Positions 34,724 to 46,200 of a stretch of 64,000 bases of DNA are shown here, in pieces. How positions within the stretch are numbered: the first letter of the stretch is position 1; the number at the start of each line of letters is the position of its first letter. Source of the DNA: Bilabrum cf. latius. Taxonomy: Eukaryota; Bigyra: Bicosoecida; Bigyra; Bicosoecida. The position numbers and the translations under genes are program-made. Location: the NCBI GenBank assembly GCA_965178125.1, contig OZ237742.1, positions 434,001 through 498,000 of the forward strand, given 5' to 3'. Under the pieces are notes generated by a model. It was not told where the DNA came from and did not search any database. It saw nothing but the letters and a program-made list of their open reading frames with translations.

Positions 34724-34909
34724 TCATAGCCGAATGAATCCATTTGGACTGCAGTTGCTCCAAATCTTTGCTCGAGATCGCTGTGGGAGATTGCCTACCC
34801 TTCCGATGGCATAAACTCTGAGTTCATCGGGCTGAATGAATTCGAACTCATCAACAAGCACGCTACTTCCAGCGAGGTTCTCTGCTGTGCGAAGCGCTAT
34901 CTCGATCAT
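34724..34909 (-). CDS. Possible short gene or exon, unrecognised
   Basis: A minus frame from ATG 34909 to TGA 34724-34726 encodes MIEIALRTAENLAGSSVLVD and then EFEFIQPDELRVYAIGR; the wording looks protein-like. GTAGGC directly after GR (about 34798) could be a splice donor with acceptors at about 34751, giving a different C-terminus. The upstream frame is open to a TAA at 35024. LRVYAIGRV is reminiscent of an OB-fold strand, but there is too little sequence to name it. It lies between UMPS and the cold-shock-domain gene in an otherwise unexplained 550-bp interval (34499-35048). Confidence 0.25.
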   Translation of the reverse strand: MIEIALRTAENLAGSSVLVDEFEFIQPDELRVYAIGRVGNLPQRSRAKIWSNCSPNGFIRL

Positions 34910-35048
34910 GCGTTCCGGCACAGAGTCGCTGCAGGTGCCGTCATTGGCGTAAGCGCGCCAACACAAGCAGCGAAGCGCGGCACGAAGCAAGACGAGCCTA
35001 CCGCTATTTTGTTTAGCACCGGATTACAAGTCAGTTCTGGCGGCAGCG

Positions 35049-37190
35049 ATGTTCTATGCTTGCTGTGCAAGAGCACATTTCCGGCTGCGCCGCAGCCTTG
35101 GGAGCTGTCCGGCGTCGGCAGTGAGTAGCCTGTGGAGCAGTTCTGCCGACGTGTACAATTATACTATCATCCGCCCTCTTTGCTAAGTTCTTATCGCGCA
35201 ACGCAGCTTGGGAGCAAATTTAGTCGAAATCTGCGGGCTTGCCACCTCTTGGCTCGGCATCGCGGGCCTTGGGCCGAACATCTGCAGGAATGTCACACTC
35301 CGCAGAGTTTTTGCGGGTAAGAACGGCAGTCACACTTGCGGTTCCCTTGGCGGCTTGCTCTGTTTCCATCTGTTTGCATTTATCTTCTACTCCAGTCGCT
35401 GCTACGCCTGCTCCTTATTTGCATCGCAGGCCTTACCCCCACAATCGGTATCAATGCTAAAATAGAATCTGATGTAGGAACTCGAGGCTGCTGCAACTGC
35501 GCCTGCAAGGCAATTGCTAGAGTTGGCCGGAGGTAGCATCGCAGATGCTCGCATGTGGGTTGAGGCGGCGCTGCACCAGGCACTCGCCAGCCAGAGCACT
35601 CCCTCTGGCGACCCCGCGCTTAATGGATTTCAGAACGGCGCTATATCTGTGTGGAGAAGCCACAAGGAGCCCACAGGGGGAGCCGTGGCGCAAGTGCTAC
35701 GCAGCACCGCCAGCGCCAGCCTTGCCGCCGGCCGGGCCGCCGAGGACATCAGCATGCCGTTCGTCGCGGTACTAGAGACGATCCCGGACAAGGGGAAAGA
35801 GAAAGGGAACCGACACACCGGCGGGGGCAGCAGCAGCAGCAGCAGCAGCAGTGCCGCTGGGCACAGGTCCAGGCTGGAGGCCCGGCTCCTTCACTGGACC
35901 GACGCCCTGCCCGCCCTCCTAGCGAGGCGCCACGTGCTGGCTTAGGGTGCATCGCACGAGGGTGCTGCCACCGCGGCTGGGACGGGCCCTGCTTCCTCAG
36001 CGTCCTCTAGCGCAGCCGTCGCACCCCCGGGGTTGCCGCCGGCCGTAGCCAGCGGAACCGGGCCCGGCGCCGCGCATTCGGGCGGCCCCGCCCCGTCCTC
36101 AGCCTCAGCCTCAGCCTCAGCCGCCCCTGCCCCCGCTGAGGCGGGCGCCTCCTCGGGCAAGCCATCTGCCAGCATGCTGTGGAGGTCCATCGCTGCCAGT
36201 AAGCGGGGCCCTCCTGTGGCGGTGCAGCAACCAGGGCCAGCGCGGCCCGCGACTAGGGCAGGAGCAGGTGTAATAGGGGCCGGGGCCGGGGCCGGGGCAG
36301 GGGCAGGGAAAGGGAAAGGGAGTAAGAAAGATGGAAAGGTTCCTCGGATGTCAGTTCGGGAGGCACAAGCCGTCGCGAGCCGCGCGCCCCGGTTGCTGTG
36401 CCGGGTCACCAAGTGGCACATGAAGGGTCACCACGGTCGAATGGTGCCCGTGGAGCCCTCTGCCCTGCTCAAAGACGTGCAGTAGGACGATCTGTACTGC
36501 CACTACGAGCAAGTCTCGTACGCGAGTGAGTACAACACGGTGCTGCAGCCCGGTCAGGAGGTAGAGTGCGGGATCGGTCCCGACCCGCAGAGGCTTGCCA
36601 CATTCGTCGCTACTCGGGTCACGCTCCCGGGCGGGGGCCACGTGACGGGTTATCCCCGCGGAAGGTTCGACATGCTGTATGACCCGGCCGAGAAGAGATA
36701 CGTGACCCAGGACGACCTGGATAACCCGTGCTTCTTGCGGCCCCCCGGGGGAGGCGGGGGCGGTGCGGGGGGCAGTGGCAGTGGCAGTGGACGTGGCGGC
36801 AAGGGCAAGGGCAGGGGCAACGGCAAGGGCAGGGGCTCTCATGAGAACGGCGGCAGGAGTGGCGCAGGCCAACAACGAGAGCGCGGGGGTGGGGGTGGGG
36901 GTGGCAATGGGCGCACTGACAGCGTGCCCTCGCCGGCGACATCATCTAGGCCGAGTGGCGGGGCGGCAAAGGGACCAAAGCTGGCCGCTGATCCGAGCAG
37001 CGCAGGAGCAGCTGTGGGTACTGCCACTCGGGCCGGTACCGGTAGCAGCGGTGGTGTTACCAATCTCGGCGGCGGGGCCGATGGCAGGGCTCCCCCGGGC
37101 CCAGGGCCTGCTTCTCGGGCGGGTTGGTCTGGCTGGGCAGCGCAGAAGCGGGACGGCTCTGCTTAGGCCAAGAGCGGTGGGAAGGGCTGA
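35049..37190 (+). CDS. Cold-shock-domain RNA-binding protein with Gly-rich tail (three exons)
   Basis: Exons 35049-35120, 35207-35316 and 35396-37190 (introns 86 and 79 bp) give 658 aa. The N-terminus (MFYACCARAHFRLRRSLGSC) is Arg-rich, lacks acids and could be a mitochondrial presequence. A helical region and Ser/Ala/Pro linkers follow, with a Ser run near 35830. At about 36385-36640 is a divergent cold-shock domain: LLCRVTKWHMKGHHGRMVPV in place of KWFN..KGFGFI, DDLYCHYEQV in place of DLFVH, and LQPGQEVECGIGPDPQRL in place of the LxxGQxVxFEV strand. The C-terminus is rich in GGGRGG-like and GKGKGRGNGKGRG stretches. TAG codons (for example 36483-36485) read as Gln inside the domain. Predicted nucleic-acid binding, possibly organellar; the location is inference. 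Confidence 0.7.
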
Positions 37191-37411
37191 CGCTCGATCT
37201 GGTCCGGATTGTTGTTGCTCTCAAGTCCAACCCTGGTGGATGGCCAGTGGCTCTGCAAGTAGGCTGTGGCACGGGTGCCCACGAGTGCGAGGATTAGCTG
37301 CGATGTTATAACATAGAAACTGCCTGCGTTTTAATGCTTGTGCCTGTAAAAAATCTCGTCTTTGCAAAATGAAGCAGTCGACCAAAGCCAAGTGTAAAGC
37401 GAGAGCAAATC

Positions 37412-38355
37412 TCATTGCCTGCCGTCAGACCCTTGGCCCTGGCCCTTGCCCTTGCCGCCCTTTTTGCCAGCAGATTTGGCGCTGCGCGATCGTTCCGCGC
37501 GGATATCTGCGGCAGTGAGGTCATCGATGGCCCGCGGAGCCTGCAGCACACCCCTGCCCGTGGTGAGGATGCGCCGCTTCTCGTCGCGGATGGCCTGCTT
37601 GGACGCGTCCCGGCCTCTGGCCTGCAGCTCCAGCTTGATGCGCTGCTCCAACTAGGTCTCCCAGTCTTCCTTCGTATCCTATGTAACCCTGTAGTTGGCC
37701 GGAGACCCTTCCCAAAGGTAATTGAGCTTGGCTCGCCTCGGCCTGCGCCCCGTCTTCTTGAAGGCATGCTGCGACCTGACCATCCGTACGCCCCGGATGA
37801 GAGGTGATGAGTACAAGAAGTTGATCATATAAGAATCCTCTCCCTCTTCGTTAATTATAGTGAAAGAAGCGTCCTGGCCGGAATGAGTCTTGGCAATCAC
37901 GGTTCCCAAAATACGGTCGGCTTGCTTCGAGGACAGCTCGTGCGCATACTGCGGATTTCAAGGAGGATAACTGGAGAAATAATGATCTCATTCGAACAGT
38001 CAGGCAACCCGAGTGGCCATTCGTGACAATTGTGCCTCACCGTCACCTCGATAGCGTCGCCAACCCCAAAGTCAGGCAAGTCTGGTCTCCAATCGTGCAA
38101 AAATGCCGCCCGCCGTTCCTTAGCTTCGATCCGAAGCTTTGCAGCTAATCCACGCGCTCTTTTCAATGAGCTCTTTAGCTTCACGTGCCTGGTTGGTTCG
38201 CTGCTACTCGAACTGGTCTCCGTCGAAGCGGCTTCGGCACTGCTCGCCAACAATCTCCTGCTAGCAGCGCCCAATGCCGACGCAGTAGCGTTTGGCAGTA
38301 GTTTCAATCCCACCTTCAAATGGGTGGCCCGCATGGAGCGCAGCATAGCTGACAT
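37412..38355 (-). CDS. MRPL19: Mitochondrial ribosomal protein bL19m (two exons)
   Basis: Exons 38355-38041 and 37948-37412 (92-bp intron starting GTGAGG) give 283 aa. The start MSAMLRSMRATHLKVGLKLL is a good mitochondrial presequence. The conserved bL19 core spans the intron: LPDFGVGDAIEVT, then RILGTVIAKTHSGQDASFTI, INFLYSSPLIRGVRMVRS and RPRRAKLNYL, matching GxxV.V, the FxGxVIA strand, SPLI and RRAKLYYLR of bacterial L19. The C-terminus is a Lys/Gly-rich extension. TAG codons at 37676-37678 and 37652-37654 read as Gln. It is a component of the large mitoribosomal subunit at the intersubunit bridge. Confidence 0.92.
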
Positions 38356-38584
38356 TTTTGATGTGATACCCGTGGGGTGCCCCTCCTGAGCATATCGCAA
38401 CAAAAAATGTAATATAGAATGTTCCGCTCAGAATTGCGCGGCGCCATGTGCTGCCGACGAGTGGTGGATTGCGGGCAATCTCAAGGCCTGGGGCACGAGT
38501 CAGTATCGTATACAAGCAGGTGGTTAATTGAATATACAAGAACGCTGGGTTATTTTTCAGTCGCATCTATATTGATTGCGTGCC

Positions 38585-41500
38585 ATGTCTCTCCGAGTGA
38601 GGCAAGATGAAACCGATTAAACGCATTCCTGCAGCCTCACGCTGCGACTTTGGTTGTGCAGCGCCACAAAATCCCCTGATCGGTTTGGCCATCTCATATT
38701 TGATGTTGAAGTGCTTTTGTCTGCAACTGAGAGGCACAGCGGCTTGCAGAGCTGTACCCAATGACCCAATACCAAGCTATCAATCGATTCCGCGCAGCAC
38801 TCGCCCTCTGCTCCCGGCCTAAGGGCATCTGAACGCTCGCGTAGCGGAAGAAGTTCTGGCTTGGGCAGCGTCAGGCGCCCTGGAGCTCGACGAGTTCAGC
38901 CAGGGCACGCTGAAGCCTGGGCAACGCCGTCTGGATCTGGTGGTGGTCGAGCGTTTGCAGACGGTAGAGCTAGTGCTGGCACAGCTGCAAGGCGCGACGA
39001 TGGCTATAGCCAGGGAAATGCAGATAGAATGGGGAACAGTCTTCGGGGATTTGATCGACACGGGGCTGGAGCAGGCGCAGACCGCCAGCAGCAGTCGTGG
39101 ACTGGCGGAAACACCCATGGCCGCCGGGGATCGAACCGATTGTACAAGCAGCGTCACACTGGTGCCTATACTAGTGAGGGTGGCGAGGCGGTGCGCAGCG
39201 TGGGCGGCATCGGGATGGAAGCTAGCGAGGGGGATGGGAGTAGCGGCATGCATGCGGCCCCGATGAGCAGGGTGAGCAGTGCGGACCCTGGGTACGGCGC
39301 CGGCAGGGAACACAGGGAAAACTTTCACGGTCGCAAGCTGCGTGGGTTTGATCACCCTCACCAGCACCGCGCTGGCCCGGGGGGTTCCTCATCGGCGCTT
39401 ACGCCGGTGGGGTCCGGGGGGTTCGGTTCGCCCGCTCTGCCGGCCTAGGGTAACGGGCGGCGGGGCGCTCCTTTGGCGGGCAGCAGGCGAATTTCCGATT
39501 CCGGGTCTGTTCGAAGCGGGCGTGACTCGGCTCGCAGCGCTGTAGGCGTGGGGATGGGTGCGGGCTCTCCGGGCACAGGGCTGGGAAGCCCAGGTATGCC
39601 GCACCACCACCACCACCACCACCATCACGCCTCCTCCTCGATGCAATCTCCGGGGAGACATGCGCGGCTGCAGCCGATCCAGCAAAGGGGGATGAATGTG
39701 GCCGAGCACGGTGCTAGGGGTGGTCAAAGAGGCGGTTTTCGACCCCCTGGGAGTGGGGCGCCGCATCCCCCAGCGGGGCCAAGTGAGGGCAGCGGGGATG
39801 GGCAGCTTGCTCCCCACGGTGGGGCCATGAGGGATTCCCCGGGTATGGCTCACAGGCGGCTTGGATCTGCTGGGAGCCCCTCCATGGGGTCAGGGGTAGG
39901 GATGGGGGTGTCCCCAAGGGGACACGACCCCCTCGGTCCAGGCATGGGCAGCAGCGGCCGCAGCATCGGGGGCAGGCCCCGGTACAGCCACATCGCAAGG
40001 GAGGCAGGCAGCCAGCTGGAGTCAGACGACGTGGATCTCGGCCATAGGCAGAGCCATGCGAGTGTCAGGCCCGGGAGCCGGGGTCTTTACGCCACAGAGC
40101 AGCATCGCCCCTCGACTAGCAGCCAAGGCGGCAGCGGCAGCGCTCACCTGGGACCCGTGAATGTTCTAGGCGCGCAGCATGGTGGTGCAGCACTGCCGCC
40201 GCAAAGGGTGGTTCATAGGAAGCTGAGGCCGCTGGGCAGTCTGCACGATGTCACGAAGGAAGGCGAGCACGAGCCTAGCGAGCATGGGCATGGGCACGGC
40301 CGGTCAACGGACCCGTTGCCGTTGCCAGGAAGACACGGGCAGCGAAGCCGTGGCAGCCGCAGTACGACCGGTATCGACACCAGACAGGCATCCTTCCGGC
40401 CTGCAGACGGGCGCGGGGGTCTCGAGAACGACTTTGCGAGACGGCCGGGCCTGCACGGCTCCTCCTCCTCCTCTAAGTCCTACGAGGGAACATCTCCGCG
40501 CCGGGGCAGCTCACCCGCGCCGCCCTCGCCCTCCCGCACCTCACCCATACAGTCGACCCACGACCGCCTCACGAAGGTCATGCCAGCGGTGCAAGCCGTG
40601 TCTGCCTTCCAGGACGCGTCCCGCAGGTCAAAGAGCAGGCCGGGGTCCCTGCAGCCCGGTGGGCCGGGCACGCCTGCGGGGGGAGCTAGAGGGGGCGATG
40701 GCTTCGCGTTCGGGTCTGGGCAAGCTGGGATGGGTCGCACGGGGGGCGTCCGAACGGGGGCGAACGACCGGTAGGACAGCGGTGGGGACTCTTCCTCACT
40801 GGAGCAGAAGTTCGACGGCAACGCCTCCATTCGCAGCCGCAGGGGCATGGATGGCCGGCACCTCTCCATCGCTCCCAAGGCGCCCGTCACACCAAACGCC
40901 GAGGCCATCCGCCACGAGCAGCCATTCAGCCGAGGGGATGAGGCTGCGGAGGAGATCATCGCAGCTGTGGGTGACGAGGGCATCGGGGCCAGGGTGGGCA
41001 AACCGGCGGCCCGGCAGTAGATCGCTCGGCTGGTCTCCAAGGAGAGCGCGGCGGGGAGGCCACCCCGGCCAGAGGCCAACGATGAGATGCCCATGGGAGC
41101 CGCTGCCGGCATGTACGGTGAGGGCATGGGCGCCGGGCTAGGTTCGGAGGACGATGAGGATGAAGCAACGGGTGCCCGATAGGACGAGCTGGTGGATGCG
41201 GCTGAAGACGTGTTCGGTCGGCTGGCCACGAGCATGCGCATGGAGGAGGAAGGCGATGGGGAGGGCAAGGAGGCCGAGGACGGGCTGGGGACAGGGCTCG
41301 GAGACGAGGACGAGGACGAGGACGAAGGCGTGTAGTCGGTTCGCGCTGGTAGCAGCGGGGTAGTACATGACCCATTTGGGGCGAGCAACGGGTCCGGGTC
41401 CGCCTCTGGGTCCTCCACGCGTGACCGTTTCGGGGACAGCATCAAGGGAAAGCAGGTGCTGGACTCGTCGATGGTGAGTGCCATGTCGGCGAGCGCTGGG

Positions 41501-44500
41501 GTGAGCTCCGGGGGCAGGGACGGTGGGATCATGCAGCAGATGGTGCAGCACGCGAGAAGAATCGGAGGGGTCGCCGAGAGCGTTTCGGGCGCTGGGTTCG
41601 ATTCCCAGGAGGAGAGCTCCATGTCCAGCCCGCGCGGCGGCGGGGGACCGCAGCGGCCCGGCATGATGATGCTCGACGCGAGCGCGATGGGGAGCGGTGC
41701 CCTCTCCATGGACGAAGAAGGCGGGGTGGAGCGCGGCCCAGGACGGGGCGGGCTGCAGCTGGACCTGGGCGGCACCAGCGGCAGCAGCTTCGGTGGGATG
41801 GGTGCCCCTGCCACTGCGACTGCGGATTCGCCTGCTGGAGCTTCTAGCGGCGCAATCGGGGGCGCAATCGGGGCACAAGAGCAGCAGCAGGAGGATGGAA
41901 TCGTGCGGCTGGGAGGGCTCAAGGGTGGCCTGCTTGCCCGCCGCAAGAAACGCAACCTGCGCATAGGCGGAGATGCCACTGCAGGCGGCGCGTCTACTGG
42001 GATGGATCCGCTGACCATGGGCCTGCCTGCAGCCACCCCACAACGCCAGAGAAGCGGTGACATGACGGACAGGGTTGCGGGGGCACCCAGCCCCAGCAAG
42101 TCTGGGCGGGACTGGGCGCCTGCTAGCCTGAGCATTGGGGTCGCGTCTAGAGGACGCTCGTTGCGCGACCGCAAGCCGATCGGTTTGAGCATTGGTGGAA
42201 CCACTGCCGGCAGTGACGACGATGGCAGCAGCCCCTCGGGAACCAACACGGCCGATGGGACGGGCCCCGAGGAGAATCCTTGGGCCACCGCTGGCACAGA
42301 GACCGGCAGCGGCGCAGGCGGCGGCGTGGCTACAGGCACCGCAGTGGATGACATCAACAAGGATGACGAGGACCGACAGAAGATGGTCGACGAGGTCAGT
42401 GACAGAGACAAGCACATATTCGCAGGTGTTGCGGCGAGCGCAAAGGCGGGCGGGGAGGCTGGCCAGCTCGGGGCCGACGGCACCGTGGACGCCAAGGAGC
42501 TGATCATCGGGCCGGACGGGATTGACATTAGCAAGCTAGGCAAGGATATACTCAAGCATTTCCAGCCCGACTCTCCCAGCGAATCGGCTGCGAAAGGCGC
42601 CGCCGGCTCGACGCAAGCGGGTGTCGGTGGCAGGAGCCAGGGCACCAGGCGGGTCGATGCCCTGGGCGGCATGCGCATCTCCGAGTCGATGGCCTCGGCG
42701 ATCGCGCGGGCCGTGCAGCGCGCCGAGAAGCGAAGCATCAAGGACGACTTGATCAAGCTGGATCGACTCGGTGCTGGGGCGAGCGGTCAGGTGCACCTCG
42801 CGCTTCACACGCCGTCCCTGCGACTTGTGGCACTCAAGGAGGTGCGACTCTTTGACAAGGAGAAGAGGAAGCAGATGGCTGCTGAGCTCAGGACACTCTT
42901 TGCGCAGATTGCGTTCCTTCCCACGGCATCAGGGGACGGGCCTGTGGGCGCTGCTGTGTCTGAGGGGGAATGGAGCGATAAGCGAGGCGTGGGCGGCGTG
43001 GGCTGCCCCTTCATCGTGAGGCTTCACGACGCCTACTCTGACCCGAGGGAGAACGCGATGTGCATGGTGCTGGAGTTTTGTGGCGGTGGAAGCCTTCAGG
43101 ACGTGGTCAACAAGGGGGGTGTGCAGCACGAGCCCACGCTTGCCAACTACGCGTGGCAGGTGATGCAGGCCATGGCCTTCATGCATTCGCAGAGACAGAT
43201 CCATCGAGACATCAAGCCCGACAACATCCTGCTGAGCGGTGACGGGAGAGAGTGCAAGGTGGCGGACTTTGGGATACGCAGGCAGCTCGAGGAGACGTTG
43301 GGCGAGGCCAGCACTTTCGTGGGAACGATGGTGTACATGGCGCCGGAGAGGGTAGGCAAGGGCGGGAAGTATTCGTACGCGTCCGACATCTGGTCTGTCG
43401 GACTCACCCTGCTGACGCTTGCTGCGGGCAAGTTTCCGTACAAGGACTGCAGCTTCTGGTCGCTGGCTGGTGCCATTGAGAACGACCCGGCGCCCTTGCA
43501 CGTGCTTGACGAGTGCCTGAAGGAGAGGGGCCTCCCCACTGACGGCGACGGCGTCTCAAAGGACGGGCTGGGCTTCTCGACGGAGTTCAGGGATTTCATC
43601 GAGCAGACGCTGCGCAAAAAACCCAAGGAGCGCCCCAGCGCCAAGCGGTTGCTGCGGCACCCCTTCTTCCGGAAGCACAAGCTGGTTGCTCCCGACGGAA
43701 TGATGGCGCCGGCCCGATGGTCCACCGAGCCTAGGCTGCCCACCACGGTGTCGGCTGAGCTGCGGCAAGCGCAGGACCGCAAGGCGAGGGACAAGTGCAG
43801 GGGCGCGGCGCTGCGGCTTACAGAGGGCGAGGGCCTGGAGTCCTTTCTGCGGCACCACATGCACGTCCCCCTGCCACCTCCAGGGAGCAAGGAACGGCGG
43901 GACGCGGCGCGCCGTCTGCGCCAGGCGCAACCGGATCAGGCCTCGCTGGAAGGGTCCATGACAGCCGACATGCTGACCAGGGAGCTGGTTCTCACGTCCT
44001 TTACGGGCGACTTTAGTCGGTTGCGGAAGAACAAGCGACTGGTAGCGCTGATCGATCGTGCCGCGAAGCTTGGTGTGGAAGAGCGCGTGGAGGACGTGGA
44101 CGATGGCGGGGAGGGTGGGAGCGGCTCTGTAGGAGATGGCGGCAGGATGGAGTCTACAGGGGATCCGGCGGCAAGGGGTAAGATGTCGGCCAGTCTCAGC
44201 AAGGGCAACATGCGGAAGGCGCAGTCCTTCACGGGCGAAGACGGGGAAGCGAAGGCTCGCGCCTGGGCCCAATCGGAGAATTCCAGGTCCGGCACATCGG
44301 CGCAGGGAGACTCTGGTCCTACAGCGGGTGGCATGGCGCCTGTCCCTGCTGCCAGTCGCCGCAACTCCATGGCCACGTACAGCGGGGCGAGTTCCAAGTC
44401 CTCGGGGTTCCAGCGCAAGGTGGTTGAGATCGCCCGGCAGATGAAGGCGGCCATGGAGGCTGAGGAGGCGGCCGAGCAGAAGGAATCCACCGGTGGAGCG

Positions 44501-45301
44501 GACGTGTTCCGCAGGCGCAGAGGTCGCGCGCGAACTCACGGGCACGGTTCCGGTGTGGGTGGTGCTGGCGGCGGCGAGCTCGTGATCGAGGACGGGGCAG
44601 CGGGAGAGGGAGAGGGAGAGGGTCAGGGTCAGGGTCATTCGGGTCGTGGGGCGGATTCCATGCCGGGTGATCGATTAGATCCAAGCACAGAGCCGTTGAC
44701 TTCCTGGAGACAGGTGGAGCTCCAGGACAGGGACGTGGTTGGCATGGCGGGGCAGCTGGGTCTGCCTGCCTCCAAGGTCTCCGACGTGAGAGCTGCCATG
44801 AACGAGATCCTGCAGCAGCAGATCACGGAGCGACTCAGGAGGAAGCAAAGGAGCGGGCGAGGCAAGGGCGGACGTCGTCCGGATGGCAGTAGCAGCAGCA
44901 AGAGCAGCAAGGGAGGCGTAAGCAGGAACCAGGATAAGCTGAGGAAGAGGGGCCCGCTCAGCGGGAAGCAGAAGCCGTCGTCGGGCCCACCAGGTGCGCG
45001 CGGTAGGCCGGGCAAGCGGCCGCCTCCCGCACCAGAGGAGGGGGGCACTAGCACCACCGGGAGCTCCACGGGCGGCAGCAGGCGCGGTGGGATCGCCGGT
45101 TCTAGCAGTCTGCGCCGAGGCGGAGGGGTAGGCGGCTCGTCCTCCACGAGCCAGGTGCAGGGCATGCTGCCAGGGAGGCGGTACGAGTCGGGTTCAGGGG
45201 CGGGTGCCGGGTCCGGGTCTGCGTCGAGGGTTGGGACTGTGAAAGCCACGGTTGGTGGTAGGTTTGGAATGGGTCTTGATATTCCTCAGTTCCATTCCTG
45301 A
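38585..45301 (+). CDS. Giant MAPKK-like (STE7) protein kinase, about 2,170 aa
   Basis: Frame 2 is open from about 38765 to TGA 45299-45301 with only TAG interruptions. The first exon is proposed as 38585-38596 (MSLR) followed by a 201-bp intron starting GTGAGG; this start is tentative. The first 1,300 residues are disordered (Gly/Ser/Arg/His, with a His9 run at about 39603-39629 and acidic stretches). The kinase domain is at about 42740-43690: glycine loop LGAGASGQV, Lys in VALKEV, HRDIKPDNILL, DFGIRRQL, activation loop ASTFVGTMVYMAPER, SDIWSVGLTLL, and RPSAKRLLRHPFF. A Gly/Ser insertion lies between the Lys and the next strand. The C-terminus is basic and Ser/Gly-rich with a short helix VGMAGQLGLPASKVSDVRA. 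It is probably a stress or growth MAP-kinase cascade member. Confidence 0.85.
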
Positions 45302-45410
45302 AAGCGGGGCCGGGAGCAAGAGCCTGTAATGCTGCCAGTGGTGCTCGTCTACCCAGGAGGGCTGAACGTGATGCTTGTTTGGGTGCCCTTATAAAATACA
45401 TGTATTTATT

Positions 45411-46084
45411 TCAAGCCGACGATCGAATGAACGGCAGCGCAAGCCCAGATATCTGCACGGACGCCAGCAGGATGGACTTGCCGTCGCCAGTAAGGTCCAG
45501 CTCAACCACCTCGGTATGCCTAGAAATTGTGTCTATTGTCTCCCCCTCCTTCTTCTTGAGCATCTTCGACAGATCTATCTGTGCTCTCGCAATGTTATAC
45601 GTGCTAATGTAGCCCTAGCTGTTCACTTCAAGCATAATCTTCTTCGTTTCGTCCGTGCAGAGGAATATGTGCGACTCGTCAAAATCTGCCACCATTCCAG
45701 AGCCGCCTTCGCCCTCCGACCTAGCAATATCTCGTAATCTAGCTGGTTCTGTCACTGCGCTGCAGGGATTGCCCCATAGCCACGGCTCTTCGTTTCCGCC
45801 TACCCCAGACCCCCACGGCGAAGGCCACAATCTCACAACAAAATCTGGGGCACAGCAGCACCCAGCAGGTTCCAAATCTGACGCCTTGTGAATGTTGACA
45901 CAAATTGACGTAACATAATCTGACTCGAGTACAGCTGGTGACACCCCAGCCAGCATCTGCGAGGTCGATCCAGTGATAGACAAATTCAGTAACCTCGCTA
46001 ACAAAGTTGAGTCGTTACGGAACATCAACAAACGCGCACATTCATGCATACATTATATAATACTTGCCTCACACCAGACGCCAT
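45411..46084 (-). CDS. Small C2-domain protein (two exons)
   Basis: Exons 46084-46073 (only MASG) and 45956-45411 (116-bp intron, GTGAGG...CTCGCAG) give 185 aa. The whole protein resembles one C2 domain: YVTSICVNIHKASDLEPAG, a Cys-rich loop, DFVVRLWPSPWG, an insertion, then SHIFLCTDETKKIMLEVN, YISTYNIARAQIDLSKML, TEVVELDLTGDGKSILLASV. TAG 45615-45617 reads as Gln inside a beta-strand. Few Asp residues occupy the usual calcium loops, so it may be calcium-independent. The upstream ATG at 46291 would overlap V-ATPase exon 1 on the other strand and is rejected as start. Confidence 0.65.
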
Positions 46085-46200
46085 GATCGCTTTGTTTTCC
46101 CGTATAATCCGAAGCTGAAGCCACTCTGATAATCCGATTTTCAAAGGGATTGTTGCGTTCAAAATGAGCAATTCGGGGCGAGACGCAGTATTTCCTGGAT
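46085..46200. promoter_or_regulatory. Bidirectional promoter, C2 protein / V-ATPase A
   Basis: 116 bp between divergent ATGs. It contains ATTCGGGG near 46170, comparable to ATTCGG in two other divergent spacers. Confidence 0.45.

Noticed and set aside
40480-42756. A 758-codon minus-strand open frame opposite the kinase gene (also 41138-42415).
   Set aside because: Composition is Pro/Ser/Leu reverse-complement of Gly/Ser/Arg codons; no domain. The plus strand encodes the recognisable kinase in the continuous frame.
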